From contig CAVPYB010000012.1 of NCBI GenBank assembly GCA_963709875.1, forward strand, positions 635,699 to 699,698: a stretch of DNA of 64,000 nucleotides, in the 5' to 3' direction. The DNA comes from JAQBDA01 sp963709875. Its GTDB lineage: Bacteria > Chloroflexota > Anaerolineae > Anaerolineales > UBA4823. The notes under the pieces were generated by a model. That model did no database searches. It was not told the DNA's origin and saw only the letters and a list, made by a program, of their open reading frames with translations. This document shows, piece by piece, positions 34,920 to 43,337 of the stretch (positions are counted from its first letter, which is position 1; every line of letters begins with the position of its first letter). A program made the position numbers and the translations under genes.

Positions 34920-36269
34920 ATGAATTCTCTCCTGTCATCCGCCGCCCGCCGCGCTCAGGCCTACCTGGAGAGCCTGCCCGAGCGCCCGGTCGCTCCCTCT
35001 GCGGAGGCGCTGGCCCGCCTGCAGGGCTTCGACGAGCCCTTCCCTGATAACCAGAGCGACCCCGAGCATGTGCTGCGCCTGCTGGATGAGCTCGGCTCAC
35101 CCGCCACCTTCGCCATGGCCGGGCCGCGCTATTTCGGCTATGTGATCGGCGGCTCGCTACCGGTCGGGCTGGCGGCTAACTGGCTGGCCGGCGCCTGGGA
35201 CCAGAACACGGCCCTGTACCATATCGCCCCTGGCACGTCATACCTGGAGCAGGTCGCCTTGCGCTGGCTGCTGGAGATCTTCGGCCTGCCTCCCACCTGC
35301 GGCGGGACCTTTGTGACCGGCGCTACGGTGGCCAATTTCTCGGCCCTGGCGGCAGCCCGCAACTATGTGCTGGCGCAGGCAGGTTGGAACGTGGAGGCAG
35401 ACGGCCTGTTCGGTGCGCCGCCCATCACGGTGATCGTCGGCCAGGAGGCGCACCCCACGCTGCTCAAGTCGCTGGGCATGCTCGGGCTGGGCAGGAGCCG
35501 GGTGCTGCGGGTGCCGGTCGACGGGCAGGGGCGCATGCGCCCGGATGCGCTGCCGGAGATCACAGGTCCGACCATCGTCTGCGTCCAGGCCGGCAACGTC
35601 AATACCGGCGCGTTCGACCCGGTTGGGGAGATCTGCGCCATCGCCCACCCGGCCGGCGCCTGGGTGCACGTGGACGGCGCTTTCGGGCTGTGGGCCGCAG
35701 CGGCTCCCTCACTGAGGCATTTGTACGAGGGCGTGGCGCAGGCCGACTCGTGGGCCACCGACGCCCATAAATGGCTCAATGTGCCTTACGACAGCGGGCT
35801 GGCATTCGTGCGCCACCCGGACGCGCTGCGGGCCGCCATGGCCATCTCCGCCGAGTACCTGCCGACCGAGGGCCCGCAGCGCAACCCGTCGGATTACACT
35901 CCCGAGCTGTCGCGGCGCGCCCGCGGGGTGGAGGTGTGGGCGGCGCTGCGCGCGCTGGGGCGCAGCGGGCTGCGGGAGATGATCGAGCGCACCTGCCGCC
36001 ACGCCCGCCGCTTCGCAGAGGGGCTGGAGCAGGGCGGCTATCAGGTCCTGAACGAGGTGGTGCTGAACCAGGTGCTGGTATCCTTCGGCGAGCCGGAGAC
36101 CACCCGGCGCGTGATCGAGGCTATCCAAAGCGACGGCACCTGCTGGGCGGGCATCACGCAGTGGCAGGGGCACACCGCCATGCGCATCAGCGTCTCATCC
36201 TGGGCGACGGGGGATGAAGACGTCGAGCGCAGCCTGGGTGCGATGTTGCGCGCGGCAGCTCAAAATTAG
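34920..36269 (+). CDS. PLP-dependent decarboxylase/aminotransferase-like enzyme
   Basis: 449 residues from ATG 34920 after AAAGGAG. It belongs to the group II PLP decarboxylase family (glutamate/aromatic amino-acid decarboxylase type): ALYHIAPGTSYLEQVALRWL, GGTFVTGATVANFSALAAAR, AHPTLLKSLGMLG, WVHVDGAFGLWAA and the PLP-binding TDAHKWLNVPYDSG with K284. Substrate cannot be told from sequence; annotated relatives are often called aspartate aminotransferase family proteins. It stands alone between accessory modules. Confidence 0.85.
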   Translation: MNSLLSSAARRAQAYLESLPERPVAPSAEALARLQGFDEPFPDNQSDPEHVLRLLDELGSPATFAMAGPRYFGYVIGGSLPVGLAANWLAGAWDQNTALYHIAPGTSYLEQVALRWLLEIFGLPPTCGGTFVTGATVANFSALAAARNYVLAQAGWNVEADGLFGAPPITVIVGQEAHPTLLKSLGMLGLGRSRVLRVPVDGQGRMRPDALPEITGPTIVCVQAGNVNTGAFDPVGEICAIAHPAGAWVHVDGAFGLWAAAAPSLRHLYEGVAQADSWATDAHKWLNVPYDSGLAFVRHPDALRAAMAISAEYLPTEGPQRNPSDYTPELSRRARGVEVWAALRALGRSGLREMIERTCRHARRFAEGLEQGGYQVLNEVVLNQVLVSFGEPETTRRVIEAIQSDGTCWAGITQWQGHTAMRISVSSWATGDEDVERSLGAMLRAAAQN

Positions 36270-36332
36270 GACACGGATTTGACGGATCGGACGGATTTAA
36301 ATAAATCCGTGAAACCCGTCTGATCCGCGTCC
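36269..36332. repeat. Inverted repeat bordering the DUF433/DUF5615 module (left)
   Basis: Self-complementary block starting GGACACGGATTTGACGG and ending CTGATCCGCGTCC around an AAATAAAT centre. A shorter reverse-complement copy lies at 37047, so the two bracket the toxin-antitoxin pair. It could also serve as a terminator for the PLP enzyme gene, although no T-run follows. Confidence 0.55.
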
Positions 36333-36405
36333 AATTAATATTCAGCGTCTCTTTCTTCGTAAATGGGTTTAGCGTGGAGGTGGAAGAGGTGTCATCCGTA
36401 TACGA

Positions 36406-36732
36406 TCATCTTCTACCACGCTGAAGTGACCATGCCCAATCTTCTCGCTGCTGCAGAGCAGTGGCAGCTAGTCTGGCTACGTACTCGGAGGACGGCAAAG
36501 ATATTCTATATAAAACGATCCCATAACTGGCGGGCAGCCCAAAATGAAAAGCCAATTCACCAAAATCTTTGTCGAGCGTGATCAAAATCCGGTTCTCTCG
36601 TTGTGCGCGATCGAGAACTTGCGAGTTAGCGATGCCCGGCGAATCGTCTCTTATCCAGGCCACATCATGCCCTTGCTGACGCAATGCAGCTACTGCATCG
36701 CCTGGAAAGTTCTCGTTCGCAAGAAGTTGCAT
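36406..36732 (-). CDS. DUF5615 PIN-like toxin, C terminus altered by a frameshift
   Basis: 108 residues as read. Start MQLLANENFPGDAVAALRQQGHDV with the conserved Asn-Glu/Asp pocket, and ILITLDKDFGELAFH, match the DUF5615 PIN-like family, the toxin partner of DUF433. After EDW the frame yields AWSLQRGRR, unlike the family. Removing one G of the run near 36436 gives HGHFSVVEDDRIRMTP..., the normal tail, ending at 36369. So the intended gene is 36369-36732, and this copy carries a one-base insertion. Confidence 0.82.
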   Translation of the reverse strand: MQLLANENFPGDAVAALRQQGHDVAWIRDDSPGIANSQVLDRAQRENRILITLDKDFGELAFHFGLPASYGIVLYRISLPSSEYVARLAATALQQREDWAWSLQRGRR

Positions 36733-36738
36733 AAATCG

Positions 36739-36978
36739 CTAATCGGTTCCAGGAAGTGTATATACTTTTTCCAGTTTTAATGTCTCACTGGCATAAGCCA
36801 GGCAGGCCTGGATGTCCGTCCTGGTGAGCCCAGGGTAATTACGCAGGATTTCTTCTTCGGTCCATCCCTGAGCCAGCAGATCGATAATGAATTCAACTGC
36901 CAGGCGCGTCCCTTTGATAATTGGTTTACCTGTAAGTATGTCTGGATCGATGACAATGCGCTCTTTCCATCCGGTCAT
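36739..36978 (-). CDS. DUF433 antitoxin
   Basis: 79 residues. RIVIDPDILTGKPIIKGTRLAVEFIIDLLAQGWTEEEIL is the DUF433 hallmark, a small HTH-containing antitoxin. It precedes the DUF5615 gene by six bases on the minus strand, the usual operon order, and appears intact. Confidence 0.88.
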   Translation of the reverse strand: MTGWKERIVIDPDILTGKPIIKGTRLAVEFIIDLLAQGWTEEEILRNYPGLTRTDIQACLAYASETLKLEKVYTLPGTD

Positions 36979-37046
36979 GATCTTCTCCTGGGAATACTAT
37001 CAATAAGCATGCTATCCCTATCCAATTATACCAACCCAATGACTTG

Positions 37047-37066
37047 AATCCGTCCGATCCGTGTCC
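37047..37066. repeat. Inverted repeat bordering the DUF433/DUF5615 module (right)
   Basis: AATCCGTCCGATCCGTGTCC, the reverse complement of GGACACGGAT...CGGACGGATT in the left copy at 36269. The flanking TGAATTA also resembles the other side. Confidence 0.5.
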
Positions 37067-37071
37067 TGAAT

Positions 37072-37116
37072 TAAACCAACAACGCCCCCGGAGGTTCCAG
37101 GGGCGCTGTTGGTTTA
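37072..37116 (-). terminator. Terminator of the HtrA protease gene
   Basis: Arms TAAACCAACAACGCCCC (37072-37088) and GGGGCGCTGTTGGTTTA (37100-37116). The single mismatch is A-C on the plus strand but a G-U wobble on the minus strand, so the stem is fully paired only in RNA from the minus strand, the direction of htrA. Confidence 0.75.
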
Positions 37117-37121
37117 TACCG

Positions 37122-38897
37122 CTAAATTAGGGATTTCTCGTCGCACCGCTCCTCGAAATGACATGTTGAACCGAGACCTGCTACGGCCGCTCGGCGAGGG
37201 TCACCGTCAGTTCGACCTGCTCGCCGTCGCGGCAGGAGGGTCAGGGAGACCTCGTCGCCGGCCTGGTGCTCCTGTACGGCTGCCGCCAGCTCTTCGACCG
37301 AGGAGACAGCCTGGCTGTCAATCGCAGTGATCACGTCGCCGCCCACCAGCACTTGCTGGCCTTCGATCTCCAGCGGCTTGAAGCTGCCGCGCAGTCCGGC
37401 CTCATCCGCCGGGCTGCCGCCTTCCACCTGCTGCACAAGCACGCCCTGCTGATCTGCATCCAGGCTCATCGCCTCAGCCAGCCCGGCGTTCAGCGCCTGG
37501 CCGCGGATGCCCAACCACACGTTGCCGCGCACCTGGGCGCTCTCGCTCTGCGGGGCTTGCTTGCCCGGTCGGGCTTCCAGGGTCAGCTCGACCTGGGTCT
37601 CGGCGCCATCCCGCAATACGGTGATGGTTACCGTCTGCCCGACCACAGTGCCCCTGGACAGGTAAGCGATCAGGTCGTCCATATCGTTGACCGTCGCACC
37701 GTCGATGGCAATGATCACATCGCCGCCGGCGCGCGCTTCCAGCCCGTCTACTTCCACCTGACGGTCGCTGCCGCGCAGGCCAGCCTTATCCGCAGGGGTG
37801 TTGGGGGAGACTTCGATCACCAGCACGCCGCGCGTGCCGGCGTCCAGGTCCATGGACTCGGCCAGACTCGGGTTGAGGTCGGTGCCGGTGATGCCGATAT
37901 AGGGATGAGCGAAGCTGCCGTTCTCGATCAGGGATGGCACCACCCGCCGCACGATATTGGAGGGGATGACGAAACCGATGCCGGCGTTGGCGCGCACCGG
38001 CGACTCGATGGCCGCGGTCACGCCGATCACCTGACCGTTGGCATCCACCAGCACGCCGCCTGAGTTGCCGGGGTTGATCGGCGCGTCGGTCTGGATGATG
38101 TCGGGGATGGAGTAGACCGGCCCGGTGGCGAAGCCCTCCGCGCTGGCAGGCAGGGTGCGCCCCAAGGCGCTGACGATGCCGACCGTCATGGTGCCTTCCA
38201 GCCCGAACGGGTTGCCGATGGCGATCGCCAGCTGGCCGACCTTGACCAGGTCGGAGTCAGCGACCTGCACAGGCTGAAGCTCGTCCGCAGACAGGTCCAC
38301 TTTGAGCACGGCCAGGTCGCTGTCCGGGTCAGCCCCGACCAGCTTGGCCTCTACGCTGGTGCCGTCCGCGAACACGACTTCGATCTTCTCGGCGCCGCTC
38401 ACCACGTGGTTGTTGGTCACGATATGACCTTCTTTATCCCACACGAAGCCGGAGCCAAGGCCTTGACCAAAGGGCGGTAGCTCGGGCATAGGGTTCTCCT
38501 CATCGTCCTCCGGGGCACCCGGCAATCCGGGCAACTCCGGCAGACCGGGCAGGTCGGGCATCTCGAAGGGTAATTCCGGCAGCTGTCCCTGCAAGGACAG
38601 CCCGTCCTGTTTGACCAGCACGCGGATATTGACCACCGACGGGCTGACCTGTTCATACAGGTTGGTGAGGATCTCCTGGTAGGCTGCCAGCAGCCCGGCG
38701 GAATCTGCACCCGCCGGCAGGGCGGAGGGGACCGGGGCGGCAGGCGCAGTAGGCGCTGCGACCTGCTCGGCGGCCACAGCCGGTGAGCCCAGCAGGTCCG
38801 TGACCTGCTCCGGGAGCTGCATCGAGATGCCGCAGGCGGTGAGCAGCATGCCGGCTACGACAGCAAGGGCAAGCATGGTTAAATTGGTTTTCTTCAT
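37122..38897 (-). CDS. htrA: HtrA/DegP-family serine protease lipoprotein with two PDZ domains
   Basis: Start at 38897 behind GGAGGTATAT; the longer frame from 38966 has no ribosome site. MKKTNLTMLALAV...LLTACG is a lipoprotein signal, so the protein is exported and membrane-bound. Catalytic triad: NNHVV, DSDLAVLKV and INPGNSGGVLV. A Pro-Gly-Leu-Glu-rich loop precedes the protease domain. Two PDZ domains follow. The end is disturbed: reading RRRAGRTDGDP... instead of RDGEQVELTVTLAERP. Removing one base near 37231 restores the second and ends the gene at 37181; the extra tail then runs through a palindromic repeat. Protein quality control at the cell surface is the family role. Confidence 0.88.
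   Translation of the reverse strand: MKKTNLTMLALAVVAGMLLTACGISMQLPEQVTDLLGSPAVAAEQVAAPTAPAAPVPSALPAGADSAGLLAAYQEILTNLYEQVSPSVVNIRVLVKQDGLSLQGQLPELPFEMPDLPGLPELPGLPGAPEDDEENPMPELPPFGQGLGSGFVWDKEGHIVTNNHVVSGAEKIEVVFADGTSVEAKLVGADPDSDLAVLKVDLSADELQPVQVADSDLVKVGQLAIAIGNPFGLEGTMTVGIVSALGRTLPASAEGFATGPVYSIPDIIQTDAPINPGNSGGVLVDANGQVIGVTAAIESPVRANAGIGFVIPSNIVRRVVPSLIENGSFAHPYIGITGTDLNPSLAESMDLDAGTRGVLVIEVSPNTPADKAGLRGSDRQVEVDGLEARAGGDVIIAIDGATVNDMDDLIAYLSRGTVVGQTVTITVLRDGAETQVELTLEARPGKQAPQSESAQVRGNVWLGIRGQALNAGLAEAMSLDADQQGVLVQQVEGGSPADEAGLRGSFKPLEIEGQQVLVGGDVITAIDSQAVSSVEELAAAVQEHQAGDEVSLTLLPRRRAGRTDGDPRRAAVAGLGSTCHFEERCDEKSLI
37130..37165. repeat. Short REP-like repeat fragment
   Basis: Text AGGGATTTCTCGTCGC...GCTCCTCGAAATGAC resembles one arm of the palindromic element at 28644. 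It lies between the restored htrA stop and its terminator. Confidence 0.35.
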
Positions 38898-38955
38898 ATA
38901 TACCTCCGGATGAGCAATCTTAAATCCTCCCGTGGATAGCTTGGGAGCTACGCAT

Positions 38956-38961
38956 ATCATA
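38956..38961 (-). promoter_or_regulatory. Putative -10 element of htrA
   Basis: TATGAT on the minus strand (in GGCTATGATATG), about 60 bp before the start codon and 34 bp after the phased repeats at 38996-39014. No clear -35 is seen, which fits an activator-dependent promoter. Confidence 0.4.
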
Positions 38962-38995
38962 GCCAAATCCGCCCCAGGCGTCTTTATGCGCGCCC

Positions 38996-39014
38996 TAAGG
39001 CAAGCTTAAGGCAA
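38996..39014. promoter_or_regulatory. TAAGGCAA direct repeats upstream of htrA (candidate regulator site)
   Basis: TAAGGCAA at 38996-39003 and again at 39007-39014, exactly 11 bp apart, followed by CCTTAT. A nearly identical TTAAGGCGACCTTAT lies upstream of the secreted-protein gene 63374-63868. One-turn repeats suggest an OmpR/PhoB-type regulator; one is encoded 2.3 kb away at 41297. Confidence 0.5.
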
Positions 39015-39169
39015 CCTTATCGAAGCAAGGCAATCAGGGAATTAGGAAATCAGGGATTAGGGAGTGGGACAAGTAGGTAGATTTAAACTCAGGTCAGGAT
39101 TAAATGACCAGCTCTTTGACCGACATTTGCTATGCTCCCATGCTATACTTGAATCACGCAGAGGTATAT

Positions 39170-39514
39170 ATGTGTGCAGAAGCTCAAAGTGATTCATTAC
39201 GACTGATATCTGAAACGGGTATCTCACCTTCGCAGATTGCAGAGCTTTGTCAACGCTGGAAAGTGAGCGAGTTGGCGTTATTCGGTTCAGCACTTCATGG
39301 GGAGTTACGACCTGACAGCGACCTGGATATCCTGGTAACCTTTGCCCCCAACGCAGATTGGAGCCTGCTGGACCATCTCCGCATGCAAGATGAGTTAGGC
39401 GAGTTATTTGACCGCCGTGTTGATTTGGTCAGCAGACGCGCAATCGAGCGCAGCAACAACTGGCTTCGCCGCAAAGCGATCCTGGAGAGCACGGAGGTCA
39501 TTTATGGCTTATGA
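39170..39514 (+). CDS. mntA: MntA-type nucleotidyltransferase antitoxin, second copy
   Basis: 114 residues from ATG 39170 after GAGG; an in-frame ATG at 39104 is less likely. Signature LFGSALHGELRPDSDLDILVTF. The C-terminal half includes DELGELFDRRVDLVSRRAIERS. It overlaps the start of a hepT gene at 39504. Intact, unlike its toxin partner. Confidence 0.82.
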   Translation: MCAEAQSDSLRLISETGISPSQIAELCQRWKVSELALFGSALHGELRPDSDLDILVTFAPNADWSLLDHLRMQDELGELFDRRVDLVSRRAIERSNNWLRRKAILESTEVIYGL

Positions 39515-39857
39515 CCCTAACATAGGTCGTGATGCGGCAACTTTGCTGGATATCTCCAACGCTGAAAAACGAGCGTTGGAGTTTATCCAAGGATTCGATT
39601 AAAAGGATTTCAGCTACGACCTGAAAACGCAGTCAGCTGTGCTGCACCAGCTGGCAATCATCGGCGAGGCGACCAAGCGTCTCTTCGATCCATTTCGCTT
39701 TGACCACCCGGAGATCCCCTGGAAATCAATGGCAGGCATGCGGGACCATTTGGTTCATGCTTACGATGCTGTTGACTTGGAAGAGGTGTGGAGGGTGGTT
39801 ACCCGCGACCTGCCCCTCCTCCTTGACCAGATTACCCCCCTGATACCAAAAGAATAA
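39504..39857 (+). pseudogene. hepT: hepT toxin gene with an in-frame stop codon
   Basis: One frame from ATG 39504 to 39857 encodes a HepT protein of 117 codons, but TAA at 39600-39602 interrupts it after FIQGFD; the frame continues KDFSYDLKTQSAVLHQLAIIGEATKRL. The HepT active motif R-x4-H is kept (GMRDHLVHAYDAV). A single nonsense change would produce this. The antitoxin upstream is intact. Confidence 0.78.
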
Positions 39858-39872
39858 AACACCCAGAATTGC

Positions 39873-41297
39873 TCAATTTACAGCGACCGGCAGCCAGACG
39901 GTGAAGCGGCTGCCTTGACCGGGGGCGCTCTCCAGGCTGATGCGCCCGCCGTGCGCCTGCACCAGGTCGCGGGCGATGGTCAGACCCAGGCCCATGCCCT
40001 GCTTGATGCGCCGTCCCTGGCTGCCGCGGTAGAAGGGCACGAAGATCTTTTCCTGCTCGTCCGGCGGGATGCCGGGACCGGTATCCTGGAAGCGCAGCCA
40101 CAGCATCTCACCCTGCTGGCCGGCTTCAACAGCGACGGACCCCCCGGCTGGGGTATATTTGATCGCGTTGCTGGTCAGGTTGCCGACCACCTGGGAGAGC
40201 CGCACAGGGTCGGCGTAAACAGGGGGCAGACCATCCGGGATGCTGACCTGCCAGCCCAGCCCTTTCTCGTGCGCCATCTCTTCCCAGGGGCGCAGCAGGC
40301 GCGGCAGCCATTCGCCCAGGTCGATCGCCTGCCGGTTGAGCTCCAGCGGCCCCAGCACCTGCCCGTGCAGGTGCGCCAGGTCGCCCAATACATGCTCCAA
40401 CTGGACGGCTTCCTCTTCCATACCAATTGCCAGCTCGTCCAACAGCTTCGGGTCGTCCCCGGCGCCCCTGCCGATGGCCTGGATCGCCGAGCGCAGGGCG
40501 CCCAGCGGGCGGCCCAGCTCGTGCACCAGGTTTGCCAGAAGCTGGCGGCGGGCTTCCTCCAGGCTGTTCAGGCGCTCGACCAGATAGTTCACCGCCCGGA
40601 TCTGGGCGCGGATCTCCTCCGGGCCCTCTTCGCTGAGCGGCTGGCTGCTGGTGCCCTGCGCCAGGTCGTAGATCGCCTGTGTCACCTGGCGCACCGGGCG
40701 GCTGATATTGAATGCCAGCAGCGAGCCCAAGGCAGCGCCCATCACCAGGCCAAGCACCAACACGTACAGGATCAGGTAGCGGAATTGGGTGAAAAGCTCG
40801 AATGCGGACGCCAGACGGTAGGTCAGGCGCACGATGCCGACTACACGCTGTCCCTGCGGGTCGATCACCGGGCGAAGCACTTCCAGCAGCACATTATGCG
40901 GTCGCCAGACGGAATAGTTGGTCAGCACGACTTCTTCCCCGAGCTGCGCGCTGCGCAAGCCGACCGGCTCCAGGTACACGCCCAGCCGGGCGATATCCCC
41001 GCTCTCGCTGGAATACAGCATCTGCCCCTCGGGGTCCAGGAACATCACCCGCACCGCCGGGTCCAGTCCCACCCGGTCCAGCATGCGCCCGAACAGCACC
41101 GGGTTGCCCCACAGGTCGAACTCGGAGCGGCTGATCTCTGCCAGCAATCGGGCGTCTCCCACCAGGTTCTCGGCCAGTCTGGGCAGCAGGAAGCGCGTCT
41201 CCAGCACGTAAACCAGCGCCATGCCGGTCAGCAGGCTGACGGCGACCAGCGGCAGGATGTGGCTGAGGATAAGGCGGTTGCGCAGCGAGCGGAACAT
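39873..41297 (-). CDS. Transmembrane sensor histidine kinase
   Basis: 474 residues from ATG 41297, which overlaps the regulator stop (ATGA). Two membrane helices (LILSHILPLVAVSLLTGMAL near residue 10-30, and YLILYVLVLGLVMGAALGSLL near 175) bracket an extracytoplasmic sensor of about 140 residues; a HAMP domain follows (FNISRPVRQVTQAI). The H-box is slightly unusual, LVHELGRPLGAL. ATPase boxes NLTSNAIKYTPAGG, DTGPGIPPD and GMGLGLTIARDL are intact. Forms a two-component pair with 41297-41995. Confidence 0.93.
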   Translation of the reverse strand: MFRSLRNRLILSHILPLVAVSLLTGMALVYVLETRFLLPRLAENLVGDARLLAEISRSEFDLWGNPVLFGRMLDRVGLDPAVRVMFLDPEGQMLYSSESGDIARLGVYLEPVGLRSAQLGEEVVLTNYSVWRPHNVLLEVLRPVIDPQGQRVVGIVRLTYRLASAFELFTQFRYLILYVLVLGLVMGAALGSLLAFNISRPVRQVTQAIYDLAQGTSSQPLSEEGPEEIRAQIRAVNYLVERLNSLEEARRQLLANLVHELGRPLGALRSAIQAIGRGAGDDPKLLDELAIGMEEEAVQLEHVLGDLAHLHGQVLGPLELNRQAIDLGEWLPRLLRPWEEMAHEKGLGWQVSIPDGLPPVYADPVRLSQVVGNLTSNAIKYTPAGGSVAVEAGQQGEMLWLRFQDTGPGIPPDEQEKIFVPFYRGSQGRRIKQGMGLGLTIARDLVQAHGGRISLESAPGQGSRFTVWLPVAVN

Positions 41298-41995
41298 CAA
41301 TCCCCCTGCGGCTCCAGCTTGTAGCCCACCCCGCGCACGGTGACCAGGCGCTGCGGATGGTTCGGGTCGCTCTCGATCTTCTCGCGCAGCCAGCGCACGT
41401 GCACGTAAACCACCTGCGGCTGGCCGATGAACTCGGCGCCCCAAACCTGCCGCAGCAGCTCGTCCACGGAGAACACCCGCCGCGGCTCCAGCGATAAGGT
41501 GTGCAGCAGGTCGAACTCGCGCGGGCTGAGCTCCACACGGCTTCCGCCGATGGTGACCGAGTGCGCCGCCGGATCGATGACCAGGTCGCCGGCGGTCACC
41601 GGCGAGGATTTTTCTATTACAGCGGGTGCGGCCTCGAAGCGGCGCAGCACAGCGCGGATATGCGCCAGCAGCACGTCGAAATCGAAGGGCTTGGTGACGT
41701 AGTCATCCGCGCCCAGCTCCAGCCCCAGCACTTCGTCCAGCTCCCTGCGCCGGGCGGTCAGGAAGATCACCGGCAGGTCGTACCGGTCCTTGAAGCGCCG
41801 CACCGCGTCCAGCCCGTCCATGCCGGGCAGGCCAATGTCCAGCAGCACCAGGTCGGGCTTGAGGCGCTGCGCCATCGCCAGGGCGTCCTCGGCGCTGGCG
41901 GCGCTGGCGGCGCGGTAGCCGGCCTGCTCCAAGTTGTAGGCCAGGCTGCGGCGCATCAATGCATCATCATCGACGATCAGGATATGTTTTGCCAT
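41297..41995 (-). CDS. OmpR/PhoB-family response regulator
   Basis: 232 residues. Receiver with HILIVDDDALMRR, LVLLDIGLPGMDGLD, IFLTARR and DDYVTKPFDFDVLL, then a winged helix (VELSPREFDLLHTLSLEP, VVYVHVRWLREKIE, GVGYKLEP). First gene of the pair; the kinase follows with overlapping codons. Possible targets are the phased TAAGGC repeats upstream of htrA (2.3 kb away) and of the 63374 gene, an inference from proximity and site type. Confidence 0.95.
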   Translation of the reverse strand: MAKHILIVDDDALMRRSLAYNLEQAGYRAASAASAEDALAMAQRLKPDLVLLDIGLPGMDGLDAVRRFKDRYDLPVIFLTARRRELDEVLGLELGADDYVTKPFDFDVLLAHIRAVLRRFEAAPAVIEKSSPVTAGDLVIDPAAHSVTIGGSRVELSPREFDLLHTLSLEPRRVFSVDELLRQVWGAEFIGQPQVVYVHVRWLREKIESDPNHPQRLVTVRGVGYKLEPQGD

Positions 41996-42130
41996 ACACC
42001 TTTAATCCATTTTCATGCGGGCATTTACACAAGTATACCCGCTGTGCAGGACTAAAGTTGAGAGGTTTATGGCCTTTTCAGATGAGCGATCACTGCAAGT
42101 AGCGCCGTGACCCTCGATCTTTTCGAGCGT

Positions 42131-42598
42131 TTATTGTATGTACGGGCAGCTGTCCGACTCAATCACCGTCACCTCGGCGTCGATATAATCGTTCCCCAGC
42201 GAGTGCGCCACCGAGATGCGGTGGTGCCCGTCACGGACATAGTATGCGTCCCCCACCTGCACCAGCTCCACCGGCGGCAGCACAACGCCGTCCAGCCAGG
42301 CCAGGTACACACTCATCCAGCGCCCGGCTGTGCGCTCATGGAGCGGGTTGAAATCACGGTCGAAATCCTCGCCGCGCAATTCGCTGCCCTGGATCTGGCG
42401 GATGAGAACGCTCCGGGTGCCGGCATAGTGACGGTCCGGCGTCCCGCAAGGCGCAGCCGCCTCTTCCAGGGTGACCAGGGTATAGTCTTTGCGGGTCACC
42501 AACGAGCGGACCCGGTTGAACTTCGCCTGCAGTCGAGTCTTTTCGAAGCTTCGCTGTGCGTCCATCGTTTCGGGCAATGTGGGTTGGTATGCGCTCAT
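42131..42598 (-). CDS. ParB-like nuclease-fold protein
   Basis: 155 residues; GGAGG precedes the ATG. The C-terminal part (PPVELVQVGDAYYVRDGHHRISVAHSLGNDYIDAEVTV) has the ParB/sulfiredoxin fingerprint of a V-x-D-G-HHR motif. The N-terminal half is helical. No partner gene or DNA-binding HTH is seen, so it is not a chromosome-partitioning ParB. Role unknown. Confidence 0.7.
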   Translation of the reverse strand: MSAYQPTLPETMDAQRSFEKTRLQAKFNRVRSLVTRKDYTLVTLEEAAAPCGTPDRHYAGTRSVLIRQIQGSELRGEDFDRDFNPLHERTAGRWMSVYLAWLDGVVLPPVELVQVGDAYYVRDGHHRISVAHSLGNDYIDAEVTVIESDSCPYIQ

Positions 42599-42873
42599 TT
42601 TGGCCTCCGCTCAAAGCTGTCTGTCCTTTGCAGCTTGATTTAATCTGAGATCATTATACGGAGCAAACGACACCTAATCATCCCTGAGAACGTCCCTCAC
42701 AGAGTCCCAGGTAAAAAGAGTCTGAATTTCTGCCATTTGATAGCGCTTGTTCGCCGGCAGCGGTAAAATAGCCAGGAGTTGAAAAGAAAAGCTACACCGG
42801 ACCAGACCCGCTTGCGCCCAGGGGAACCGGCCTGTAGAACCTCCTTAAATTAAGCTTATCTACAGAGGCCAGC

Positions 42874-43260
42874 TCAGCCCGCTGCACCCTCCCGGTTTTC
42901 CACAACCCTGTACTTCACGATTTTGCCGACCAATTCATAGGGAATAGCCTTGTCCAGCGGAAAGTGCAGCGAAGATTTGGTCCCCTTGTATGCCGATAGC
43001 CCTTCAATGGATGACTGCATCCCGGATGTCTTTGGATACAGTCCAATATGGCTCTTCCAGACGCCAAAAGAGACGAGCATGCCGTTCTGAAAATAAGTTG
43101 GCATGTGATAGCTGATCTTCTCTACAGCTTCCGGTGCAGATTCTATTATCACCGCCCTCAGCCTGACCAGAATCTGCTGCACATCTTCCGGGTATTGCGC
43201 GATGTACTCATCGACTGTGGTTGGATGGCTTTTCTCCTCTTGCATGGCGAATCCATTCAC
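42874..43260 (-). CDS. DUF1801 (YdhG-like) protein
   Basis: 128 residues; the ATG at 43245 giving MQEEKSHPTT is an alternative start, but AAGGAG sits just before 43260. The sequence TVDEYIAQYPEDVQQILVRLRAVI, ISYHMPTYFQNGMLVSFGVWKSHIGLYP and the Lys-rich end match DUF1801, a small helix-beta fold related to iron-chaperone-like and YdhG proteins, of unsettled function. It follows a promoterless gap and appears to be a single gene. Confidence 0.8.
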   Translation of the reverse strand: MNGFAMQEEKSHPTTVDEYIAQYPEDVQQILVRLRAVIIESAPEAVEKISYHMPTYFQNGMLVSFGVWKSHIGLYPKTSGMQSSIEGLSAYKGTKSSLHFPLDKAIPYELVGKIVKYRVVENREGAAG

Positions 43261-43337
43261 TCCTTAGCTGGAGGGCAATCCAGCAAACTGCCCTCCAGCG
43301 TGGTAATTTCTCTGCGGACTTGGTACCTGCTGCTCGC

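Noticed and set aside
39915..41324. 469-codon open frame on the plus strand
   Set aside because: Shadow of the histidine kinase 39873-41297, whose motifs are certain.
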